Position numbers and translations under genes: made by a program. Below the pieces are notes generated by a model. The model made no database searches and was not told the origin of the DNA. It worked only from the letters and a program-made list of their open reading frames with translations. A stretch of DNA of 64,000 nucleotides from Pyxicephalus adspersus (taxonomy: Eukaryota; Chordata; Amphibia; Anura; Pyxicephalidae). Of the stretch, positions 23,420-32,340 are shown piece after piece (position 1 is the stretch's first letter; each line of letters opens with the position of its first letter). The stretch lies in assembly GCF_032062135.1 (NCBI RefSeq), contig NC_092859.1:66591339-66655338 (forward strand), written 5' to 3'.

Positions 23420-23700
23420 AAGACCTTTAATGACTAGGAGGGGGCATAAGTGCTCGCTAGATTGTAAGGTCTTGCAAAAACAGGCAGACTTCCATTGACA
23501 TACTAAAGAACTGTCATTTTTCAAAAATGTCTTGCTGGTAAAGCTTTGTGAATCGAGAAAAAAAAAACAAACAGTTGGATGATGCCATTGGTCAGTAAGC
23601 TAAAGCCCCAACAATTGGCTAGAAGGGGGGCACATGTCCTTGCTGGATTGTAAGGCCTTGTTCAGACAGGCTGATCTCTATAGATATAAAATGCCTTGCC
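23420..23700 (+). promoter_or_regulatory. Duplicated promoter-like block
   Basis: Two related segments about 187 bp apart share TAGATTGTAAGGTCTTG / TGGATTGTAAGGCCTTG and AGGGGGGCACA-type flanks (about 23440 and 23627). Between and after them are CATTGGT/ATTGGC strings (reverse CCAAT boxes) and ATATAAAA at about 23683. It could be a promoter or a U3-like region of an unidentified element leading into the coding-like block at 24078. No transcript evidence. Confidence 0.3.
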
Positions 23701-23873
23701 ATGTGATCAGGTTGCACAATTTCATTGGTCGGCCAGATGTGATGTCACAGCATACAGTAGACACACTGAAGCTGTGGCTTTTGGTCAGTTGCCGAAAAGG
23801 AGCCACTCAGGACGTATCTCCAAATCACTTTGACTGATACTTTGTGCGGATTTCAGATTTCTATTTGCTTTTT

Positions 23874-24022
23874 TGCTGACTTACCTACACCTACATCTCA
23901 TTCCCCTAAACCTACCCCTTAATCACCTACACCTCATTCACCTACACCTCATTCACCTACACCTAAATCACCAAACCTTACACCTGAATCACCTAAATTT
24001 ACACCCTAATCACCTACAAGAG
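23874..24022 (+). repeat. 15-bp imperfect repeat, TCACCTACACCTCAT
   Basis: Several degenerate copies of TCACCTACACC followed by CAT/AAA/GAA. In one frame it reads SPTPH, a proline-rich repeat; stops interrupt it. Confidence 0.85.
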
Positions 24023-24077
24023 CATCGGGATACTAAGACAGAATGTCAGAGGCCATTCACGGCCCAACATCTGTGAA

Positions 24078-24406
24078 ATGCTATCACATGAGAAGGAAGG
24101 CCAATATTCTTCAGTAGCTCATAGGACCAGATCCAGAGCTGCACTTCAAAACAGAACACCAGAAGCAGAGCTGCCTCAAAGATCCACACAACAAAATCAT
24201 TGGAATGCTAAGTCCTCGCAGAGCGAAATAAGCTGTTCTCCAGTTGACCACAGGGCCGTTCCTGAAAAACACTCAGAACCAGAAAACAAACAGACACCAC
24301 CAGCCAGTGACCAGCAGAGTGAGGAGCAGCCACCCTGCAGCATCTGCTTGGGTGAGTTTACCATGGGTGAACCTATTGAACCTATAAGTAACCTAACCAA
24401 TGAATC
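24078..24406 (+). CDS. Unassigned coding-like block with a possible RING-finger start
   Basis: An open frame begins MLSHEKEGQYSSV, is rich in Ser, Gln, Glu and Pro (low-complexity, probably disordered), and then reads PPCSICLGEF, the spacing and hydrophobics of the first zinc-binding pair of a RING finger. No further cysteines or histidines follow. At 24352 the sequence GG|GTGAGT is a good splice donor, so the RING could continue in a later exon. The Gypsy element at 24407 interrupts the locus. Removing it, the frame would end two codons on, at a TAA. It may be a decayed mobile-element gene or a retired host exon. Not recognised. Confidence 0.25.
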
Positions 24407-24882
24407 TGTAACGTACTCACCTTACCAGCGGTCCCACGTCATCCTCGCCTCTGCTGTTAAAGGTGCGCACGCTACTATGTGCGGCTCTTGTACCCCGGGG
24501 GCCACGGGGTGGGGCAAGTATAGTTTGAATTCCCTTCGGCCAAATCGGCCGCAGAGGATTATTCAGTATGTTTCCTGCTATCCAATAGCGCCAGGTGGCG
24601 CAATGTAATTGGGCACCCTGCCCATTTATTTAGACTCATTAACACCATTGCCCGTTATAGCCTCTGTGTTACAGTGTGCTTGGGTGCGTTGCTTGTGTTG
24701 GATTACCATTTTGACCTCTGTTGTCTTCCCCTGTGTCTTGTCATCAGCTCAGATTTATTACCAGCAGCGACTCGATCTGAACTTCGGATTGTCCTTGACT
24801 AAGACTTCGGCCTCATCCTTTTGTACCTCGCTTATCTGATTGCTCGATTGTACTTGACCTCAGGCTGTACCTAGATTACAGA
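24407..24882 (+). repeat. 5' LTR, truncated
   Basis: Shares with the 3' LTR the blocks CCAATAGCGCCAGGTGGCGC, CTTTTGTACCTCGCTTATCT and TTGACCTCAGGCTGTACC. It breaks off at about 24882, where reverse-transcriptase sequence begins, so leader, primer-binding site and gag were lost in one deletion. Confidence 0.85.
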
Positions 24883-24884
24883 AT

Positions 24885-25500
24885 AACGGGGCTCAATTCT
24901 TCACTAAGCTTGATATGAATGGGGCCTACAATCTCATTCGAATTCGGAAGGACGATGTTTGAAAGACCGCCTTTAACACCAGGGATGGACACTTTGAATA
25001 CCTGGTAATGCCCTTTGGTCAGTGTAATGCCCCGGCGGTCTTCCAGGAGTTTATAAATTATGTATTTCAGGAATTTTTGGGGAAGTTTGTTATAGTTTAC
25101 CTTGATGACATTTTGGTCTATTCACCTGATTATCTCCTCCACAGACCCCAGGTGCACCAGGCCCTCCAGAAACTCTGGGAGTACTGCCTCTATGCAAAAC
25201 TGGAGAAGTGCGCCTTCGAGGTACGTGAGGTTGCTTTCCTAGGGTATATTCTGTCAGATCACGGGTTGGCCATGTATCCAACAAAAGTCTCAGCAGTACT
25301 GGAGTGGCCGCAACTCACTGACCTCAAGGGTCTTTAGCGCTTCCTGGGCTTCACAAATTTTTACAGGAAGTTCATCCAGAACTTCTCCTTCATTGTCCAC
25401 CCTCTGAGGAACCTTACCAGGAAAAGAGTGGACTCCTCAACGTGGGCTCCGGAGGCCTGCGAAGCCTTCGAGACGCTGAAGAGGGCCTTCTGTTGTGCAC
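24885..25500 (+). pseudogene. Gypsy reverse transcriptase, pseudogene
   Basis: The frame reads FFTKLDMNGAYNLIRI, a stop, then KTAFNTRDGHFEYLVMPFGQ, CNAPAVFQEFINYVF and VYLDDILVYS, with the YLDD catalytic motif intact. It goes on through VAFLGYILSDHGL to the connection region (RFLGFTNFYRKFIQNFSF) near 25380 and WAPEACEAFETLKRAF at about 25490. There the frame falls into integrase sequence, so RNase H and the integrase N-terminus are deleted. Stops lie near 24961 and 25336. The domain copies element RNA into DNA in Ty3/Gypsy elements; this one is dead. Confidence 0.93.
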
Positions 25501-25539
25501 CATTTTGGTGCATCCAGTGCCTGCTTCCTGGAGTCTGCT

Positions 25540-26065
25540 TCCTCTGCCCATTCCTTTGGCTCCATGGACCCACATATCTATGAACTTTATTACAGATCTT
25601 CCACGGCCCTCTGGGTTTCAGTAGTCTAGGTGGTGGTAGATCACTTTAGTAAACAAGCCCATTTCATACCACTACCCAAGTTACCCTTAGTCAAAGAATT
25701 GGCCATTTTATTTGTTTTTCATGTATTCCGTCTTCATGGGGCTCCAGAGAACATTGTTTCACAGTTCAGGAGGGATTTTTCTGCCCACCTGGGCATCAAG
25801 CTTCCTTTTTCGTCGGGGTTCCACCCCGAGATGAATGGCCAGACTGAATGGACCAACCAATCTCTGGAACAATATCTCCAGGGCTTTGTGTCCAGATGCC
25901 AGGAGAGATGGGCAGACTATCTCCCCTTTCCGGGAGGTGGCCTATAACGATGCAGAACATTCCTCCACCAGGATTTCTCCGTTCATGTGCTTTGGGGGTC
26001 AGAGTCCCAAAGTTTCCTTTCTGTCGGGTCCACCCTCTGATCTCCCAGCCCTTAATGATTGAGTA
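25540..26065 (+). pseudogene. Gypsy integrase core, pseudogene
   Basis: Pieces of the catalytic core are visible across frames: APWTHISMNFITDLPRPSGF, then VVDHFSKQAHFIPLPKL, then SGFHPEMNGQTEWTNQSLEQ (the NGQTE-type passage near the catalytic Glu), then YNDAEHSSTRISPFMCFGGQ. Asp and Glu landmarks are recognisable, but at least three frame changes and stops occur. It follows the deletion junction at about 25500 and leads to the inserted piggyBac segment at 26180. Confidence 0.9.
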
Positions 26066-26179
26066 GAACGATCCCTATCTCTTTGGTTTGGAACCAGGTC
26101 CAATGTAATCTCAGGAAAGCAGTAGCCCAGCAGAAGAGGTTTGGATGCCATGTGGTCTCCAGCAATCAGTCAGGAACAA

Positions 26180-26400
26180 TCAAGGTCTACATGTAGAACA
26201 ATCAAGGTCAAAGACAAAGTGATCAAATGATACATTCAGGAAGTGATTTATAAGTCATCAAAAGGTCAGATCAAGGCCAGGTCAAGTTCAGGGCTAATAG
26301 TTCAAGTTCAAAGCAGATTACTGCTTTGTAGATTAGTAATCTGCTTTTAAATATCCCGCCCCCAGAATCCATCACTCCACCGCATCACCCGAAAGATGTC
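26180..26400 (-). mobile_element. piggyBac 5' segment inside Gypsy pol
   Basis: 221 bp essentially identical to 22658-22878 of the complete piggyBac, sitting between the integrase core and its C-terminus. No TTAA, no terminal repeat and no target duplication at its borders, so it was not placed by normal piggyBac transposition. Confidence 0.9.
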
Positions 26401-26800
26401 GAATCCCCATAGGTCCCCTGAGCCCCAGTTCCAACCCGGAGATCTGGTTTGGGTATCCACCTGCAATATTCCTCTCTGCCAACCCTCAACCAAGTTAGGA
26501 CCCAAGTTTATCAGTCCATTTCCCATTTCGGAAAAAAAAAATAGAGTAACTTATAGGGTTAGGCTTCCCAGTTCCTTGAGAGGGGTAGATACCTTCCATG
26601 TTTCTTTATTAAAATCTGCTACTAACTCTGCTCCCCTTTCAGATCCCCCTCCACCAGTTGAGGTGCAGGGAGCACCCAAATATGATGTAGAGGGAATCCT
26701 GGACTCTTATAAGGTACATAAGGTACTCTTTCAGTACCTTATTGATTGGAAAGGGTATGGACCAGAGAAGAGGTGCTGGGTTCCGGCATGGGGGTCCTGA
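26401..26800 (+). pseudogene. Gypsy integrase C-terminus and chromodomain
   Basis: Open frame with SPEPQFQPGDLVWVST, LGPKFISPFPISEKKNRVTY, RVRLPSSLRGVDTFHVSLLK (GPY/F-like integrase C-terminus), then a chromodomain: YDVEGILDSYKVHKVLFQYL and IDWKGYGPEKRCWVPAW. The chromodomain normally directs integration to chromatin marks. This piece alone is uninterrupted for 130 codons, but its start is replaced by the piggyBac segment. A polypurine tract (GAAGGGGGGG, 26811-26820) and the 3' LTR follow. Confidence 0.92.
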
Positions 26801-26823
26801 GGCCCCTCCTGAAGGGGGGGTAG

Positions 26824-27407
26824 TGTTAGGTAATCATCCCCCAGCGATACGGCACTATCCGCGCCTGCAAGGACCCCAGGAATCGTGAGCAGCATGGAGG
26901 AGACCGCTGCAAAAGACAGCACCGCCGGGGCTGCCACCGCTTTGCTTGCAGCATGTCTCACCCTCACTAGAAGAGGGATAAATCCTGGCCAAACTACTGT
27001 TCAGCCAAACAGCACCCCCAGCATCCCTGCGGGCGTGCACAGTACAGCACGGCCCAAGAGTCCTGCTGTGAAAAGCGCACGCGCTTCCATACAGAAGATA
27101 GCCAAAACGGACACAGGGGATTAATTATTCATTATGTTTCCTCCTATCCAATAGCGCCAGATGGGGCAATGAAATTGTGTCTTGCCATCAGCTCGGACTT
27201 ATTACCGGCAGCGACCCGGTCTGATTATTGACCTTGTTTGAACTCTGCCTGCCCCGACTTTAGATTGTCCTCTGTCTCCTCCTTTTGTACCTCGCTTATC
27301 TGATTGATCTATTGTGCTTGACCTCGGCCTGTACCTGGATTACGGAACAAAGTCTGTTGAAGTGTTCCCTGGAGTTGGTTGTGATTTATGTGCCCAGGCG
27401 TATTACA
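26824..27407 (+). repeat. 3' LTR
   Basis: Starts TGTTAGGTAATCATC after the polypurine tract and ends CCCAGGCGTATTACA before the GAATC duplication. Confidence 0.88.
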
Positions 27408-27412
27408 GAATC

Positions 27413-27692
27413 GTAATGTGAGTAATAAAACAGTTACTTACTTGAGTGTAATAGTTATCAATGTTTGAAAAATATTTTTGAAAGCGATCAATACAAAGGG
27501 TTTGGCTGGTATTGAGCATAATGGAGAATAATAAATCAATTCTAGTATTTTTATAAATACATTTAAATGGAACTGCTCAAACAGAGCTGCTCACCATACT
27601 AGCCATAGAGTCTCTTTAGTTGGTCTGACTGCAGACACGCCGTCCCTGTACCTGTATAACGGCTCTCCAAAAAATATGTCATTCCACATATA
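27413..27692. other. Spacer
   Basis: No feature beyond AATAAAA at about 27423, which before the Gypsy insertion would have lain just after the stop of the 24078 frame. Confidence 0.4.
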
Positions 27693-27694
27693 TA

Positions 27695-28334
27695 CAGTTA
27701 GGTCCATAAATAATTGGACAGAGACAATTGTTTTCTAATTTTGGTTTTGTACATTACCACAATTATTTTTAAATGAAACAACGAGAGACTTTCAGCTTTA
27801 ATTCAGTGGGTTGAACAAAAACATTGCATAAAAATGTGAGGAACTAAAGTCTTTTTTTAACACAATCACTTCATTTCAGGGGCTCAAAAGTAATTGGACA
27901 ATTGTCTCAAAGGCTAATTCATGGGCTGCTGTGGGCAATTCCTTCGTTATATCATTATCAATTTAGCAGATAAAAGGCCTGGAGTTAATTTGAGAGCGGG
28001 GTGCTTGTATGTGGAAGATTTTGCTATGAACAGACAACATGCAGTCAAAGGAGCTCTCCATGCACGTGAAACAAGCCATCCTTAAGCTGCAAAAACAGAA
28101 AAAACACATTTGAGAAATTGCTACAATATTAGGAATGGCAAAATCTACAGTTTGGTACATCATGAGAAAGAAACAAAGCACTGGTGAACTCAGCAACGCC
28201 AAAAGACCTGGACGTTCACGGAGGACAACAGATGTGGATGATCGCAGAATCATTTCCATGGTGAACAGTGGAGTTTATTAAAGCAAAGAAGTAGAATATT
28301 CTTGAATGGCCAAGTCAGTCACCTGATCTGGACC
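27695..28334 (+). mobile_element. Tc1/mariner element, 5' half
   Basis: Begins CAGTTAGGTCCATAAATAAT right after a TA dinucleotide, a terminal repeat typical of Tc1-like elements in fish and frogs, with the related GGGCTCAAAAGTAATTGGAC internal repeat near 27881. The right end is missing: the element breaks off in the last catalytic motif, where the hAT element begins. Confidence 0.9.
28039..28334 (+). pseudogene. Tc1 transposase pseudogene
   Basis: The N-terminus reads MQSKELSMHVKQAILKLQKQ, then EIATILGMAKSTVWYIMRKK (helix-turn-helix) and KRPGRSRRTT (the GRPR-like AT-hook). One in-frame stop lies near 28109. After about 28268 the frame jumps to the far end of the protein, EWPSQSPDLDP, just before the third catalytic residue of the DDE triad. 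Most of the catalytic domain is therefore deleted. Tc1 transposases cut and paste at TA; the usual length is about 340 residues, and about 80 plus a short tail remain here. Confidence 0.9.
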
Positions 28335-28699
28335 CGAATTTTTCTAGATTCAAAGCCATATTCGGCACTCCCACAATGCTAAGGGACCTCCCCCATAATG
28401 CCTAGGGCCCTACAATAACAGCAGGGATGCTCTCCTCCATGTTTGTTGGGGCAGGCATCCGATTGTCTGTCACCACATGCCACACAGGAAGCCATTGGCC
28501 TATTTAAGGCCAGTGCTTGCCTGCATTTACCACTCCTGACAGAGATCTGCTAGCAGACACAACCTATCTGTGCTGCTGGCAGTGTCAAAGTAAAATAAGT
28601 GCTGTAGTTAGATAGTTAGACTGTGTCACTATTAGTCAGTTAGATAGTTGGATTGTACCGTATTGGTGCAGTCCTGAATCTACTGTACTCAGATAGGTA

Positions 28700-28745
28700 G
28701 AGTGTTTTACTGTTAGATAGATACATAGATAGATATATAGATAAA
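28700..28745. repeat. Short GATA-type microsatellite
   Basis: Irregular TAGATAGATA units in the hAT leader. Confidence 0.8.
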
Positions 28746-29121
28746 CAGTCAGTGTGTTACATACACGCAGCCAGAGCCAGGCTACCCTCCCTGACTGCGT
28801 GCACAGTATAACACGTGTACTGAGAGACAGTCACACAGACGCAGTGTATACTGCAGTATATAGTTTGTATACTGTGCTGCGTATTACAAGCGTCACCACT
28901 GAAGGAAAGTGCTGCATACAACACACACAGCGCACTTGCATTTTTGGTGTCAACCCCTACCCTCCCCCCCAATAAAAAAATCGATATACTTTAAAAATTT
29001 ACACTTTGTGAAGCATATTAGCTCCAAAGTATTTTGCTGGCTGTCAAGCCACACAAAAATTTATACAATGTGTAGCCAAATAGGAAGGGGCAGCTTTGGC
29101 AGGGGTGGCAAGTAAAGTAGT

Positions 29122-32100
29122 ATGAGTTTGTATTTAACTGCAGACCCAAGAACGAGAAGCGCTGCTGTTAGTGGTGGGCATCTATTATTACCGATCCTTG
29201 AACAAGAGGTAGTAGAGTGCATGACCCAGCCAGGGTCAAGTGATTGTACCCTTTTCTCATCCCAGTCCCAGACACAGGCCTCACAGGTGTCCCAAACAGT
29301 CCATGATACACATGTTCCTCCTACTTCTTCATCCTTGGCTGGAAAGTCTTGTGTACAGCAGTATGTAGAGGAGTCCCACCGAGGGGTTGGAGAGGCGGAG
29401 CTACAAGCATTCCTTGAAGATGCTCAGTTGTTTCAGTCATCTGACGAATAGAGAGTCAGTTCACAGGCTTTCCCCCACTTACTTTTCACTCGAACACTCT
29501 GAGCTAGACTAGCCAATTCAAACTGGCTCCAAAAGGTTGTTACTTACTTTCCTCACATACAGGGAAACTATCTCGTTTGATGATGATGATGTCCTTGATC
29601 CGATATGGGGTGAACAAAGAGATCATCATAGACAGAAATAAGAGGAGGAGGAGGAGGAAGAAGAGGAGTAGGAGTTTGCAGAGCGTCCTCAAAGGGGGAG
29701 AGGGAGGAAGAGGGTAAAAGCTGCCCACACTCTGCAGTCTTCACGTACCAGTGAGGCAAGTCATAGTCGTCCATCATCGGAAGCTGTCACCACAGCTGTG
29801 CCTCAAAACTTGCAGACCACCACCACGAGCACCAGCTCCAGAGCACCTTTCGGCCCAGTTCAATGTTCACTCGTGGGAATTTTTTAATGTCCAGAGTGAT
29901 GACAACACTATGGTCATCTGCAAACTGTGTGCTAAACACTTGAAACGAGGCAAAAACCCAAACAAACTTCATGAGCAAGTTTCATGAGCACACATTTAAA
30001 AAGCCACCACCCAGTAACCTGGTGGAAACACCTGGTCAAAGCACAGAGCTCTGTGCGACCACCTCTGCCCAAGAAGCAAGCTCAAACTGATAGATCTTCC
30101 TCCGCGGCCTTTTCTCCTTCTGCCACCAAAGTTACCCATGCTGCTGCCAGCAATTTGAGTGGGGCATGTAGCCAAGCATTACCTTTTTCAGGCTCCACCA
30201 GCGGTGAGCAGGAGCTCCAACGCAGATCGGCTGCTGTTTGTCGCATTGCTAGCAGTCAAGACCAGGTATCATTGCCATCCCCCACACCTTCTACCCCATT
30301 GTACAATCTTTCTGTGGTTAGCATTAGCAGCATCCAACCTTCTATCCCCCAGATGCTGGAGCGCAAGAGGAAATATGGCCCAAAACGACCCCAAAACAAA
30401 GCTAATCAATGCAGCAATTGCACAGCTTATTGCGTTAGAGCTCTTCCCTTACCGGCTGGTGGACTCCAATGCGTTCTGTCACACATTCCTCTGCGCAAAC
30501 CCACAGTACGTTATGCCCAATCGAAAGTATTTTATAGAAAAATGTGTTCCTGCTTTGCATGAACACATGCAGAGCAATGTGTCCGTGGCCCTGCAGCACT
30601 CAGTTTCTGGCAAAGTGCACCTGACAACCGACAGTTGGTCAAGCAAGCATGGAGTGGGAAGATATATTTCCTATACAGCTCACTGGGTAACTTTGGTGGC
30701 AGTAGGGGAAGGTGCAGCTGCAGCAAGGCCTGCATAACTAGCTCCACCCAGAGCACATCGCCACGCAATCTCCTCCTCGACCTCCACTTCCACCTCCTCC
30801 TTTGACTCGTGCGCCTCAACCTCTTCCTCCGGCAGCATCTGTTCACTGCCAGCAACAACCTGCAGTTTGCTATTTCAGTGCACAATTCAGACGTTGCCAC
30901 CCAGTCCTGAGGTTGCCAAACCTGGGTTCCCTCAGCCACACGGGCTCAACCATTCTAAGTGCCCTGCGCAGGCAGGAAGACATATGGCTAACTCCCAACA
31001 GACTCCAGACAAGCAAAATTGTGCATGACAACGGGGCAAATCTGCTAGCAGACCTGTGTTTTGGGATACTCACACACATACTTTGCATGGCTCACGTCAT
31101 GAACCTGATAGTACAGCGCTTCCTCAGGAAATACCCAAGCCTCCAGCCATTGTTGATAAAGGCCAGAAAGTTGTCTGCGCATTTCCGCTAGTCGTACACA
31201 GCCAGTGCCAGATTGGGGGATTTACAGCGAAATCTCAATCTGCCGGTGCACCAGGTAATTTGTGATGTGGCCACTCGTTTGAATTCCACCTTTTACATGC
31301 TGCAGCATCTGGTTTAACAACAGAAAGCAGTGGTGGATTACGAGTCTGTTAGTTTCAGACATATACCTACATTACCTTTCTTCAGCTCTTCGGAGTTGCT
31401 GCAAATTGAGGACTTATGCACTATATTGTCACCTTTTGAAGAGGTGACCAGGATGATCAGCAGGGATCAGGCCAGTGTCAGTGACACCATCCAATCATAT
31501 GCCAGCTGGAAGAGATGATGGTGGATCTTGGACACGACACAGAGCGGACACTGCAGCAAGAGATGACGTTTCAAACATCATCACGGACAGGTGTGCCTAA
31601 CTAGGTATAGTACACCACAAATCCAGGATAAGGAGGAGGTGGAAGAGGATGAGGAGGACATTGCAGGCATAGGAGAAGCGAAGGTAGGGGCAGAGGAAGA
31701 TATTGAGGGTACATGGCATCCATCCACCCAAACACAAGGCAGCATGTTACGTGAATGGCAAGACTAAGCGGAGGAGGAGGACAACCCTGTGCTGCTGTTC
31801 GACCAACAGGAGTGTGGGTCCTGAATTACCTCAGCTGTGGGAACTTTGAGCCACATGACAGCCTTCATGCAGGAGTGCATAGCCAAAGATCGGCGCATAC
31901 AACACATAAAAACAAAGACTGTTGATTATTGGATTGCTACATTACTTGATCCATGTTCCAAGCCTAGGATACAACAACTCATCTTGCCCCAATACAGGGG
32001 ACCTAAAATTCAGCACTACCAGGAAGTGCTTGTAAGGGACTTGTGCTCAGCCTTTCCGGCTGCCAGCAGCATCAACAGGGATCCCTATGGCAGTTTCACC

Positions 32101-32304
32101 AGCCATGGGAGCCAAACAACTACCTTAAGCAGCATGGGTGGCAACAGGAGTAGAGGTCCTCTAAGCCAAACTATGCAGGCTTTTTACAGCGGAAGCAAGC
32201 CGCCAGTCATGCAGCAATTGCCAATGACACTCAGCAGCGCTACTCAGTTATGGTACAGGAATCAGTTTGGACAGCAAGCGGAAGTGTATTTGTATAAAAT
32301 ATGA
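29122..32304 (+). pseudogene. hAT transposase pseudogene with BED zinc finger
   Basis: Domains in order across several frames: N-terminal Ser/Gln-rich and acidic region (29122-29450, ending LEDAQLFQSSDE), a Glu-rich tract (29640-29670), a BED finger near 29870-30010 (WEFFNVQSDDNTMVICKLCA, KHLKRGKNPNKLHE), the linker, then the hAT core at 30380-30730 (AIAQLIALELFPYRLVDSNA, VHLTTDSWSSKHGVGRYISY). Next come HVMNLIVQRFLRKYPSLQPL (shifted frame, about 31100), EDLCTILSPFEEVTRMISRD (about 31410) and DYWIATLLDPCSKPRIQQLI (about 31930). The TDSW and LDP passages are hAT landmarks. The C-terminal dimerisation region is not seen. At least six frame breaks. hAT transposases cut and paste, leaving 8-bp duplications. 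Confidence 0.88.
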
Positions 32305-32340
32305 CTTAGATCAGGCAGCACAGCACAATGACAACAAACC

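Larger units (their letters stand above)
24407..27407 (+). mobile_element. Gypsy (chromodomain) LTR retrotransposon, internally deleted
   Basis: Flanked by the identical 5-bp duplication GAATC (24402-24406 and 27408-27412). LTRs start TGTAACG / TGTTAGG and end ATTACA. Order: truncated 5' LTR, reverse transcriptase, integrase remnant, a foreign piggyBac segment, integrase C-terminus plus chromodomain, polypurine tract, 3' LTR. Gag, protease and RNase H are missing. It belongs to the same broad lineage as the solo LTR at 43030-43824, whose LTR shares GTGCCCAGGCGTATTACA-like ends. Confidence 0.92.
28335..32340 (+). mobile_element. hAT element, ZBED type, decayed
   Basis: Starts inside the Tc1 remnant at about 28335 with AT-rich sequence that includes CATATTCGGCAC, followed by a leader of about 700 bp with TATTTAAGGCC at about 28500, typical of vertebrate ZBED hAT leaders. 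Coding remnants follow: an acidic N-terminus, a BED finger, the hAT core, and an incomplete C-terminus. The right terminal repeat and the 8-bp target duplication were not found. Confidence 0.82.

Noticed and set aside
29640..29680. GAGGAG repeat and its antisense Leu-rich frame
   Set aside because: It is the Glu-rich acidic stretch of the hAT protein; the antisense Leu/Phe frame is a shadow.
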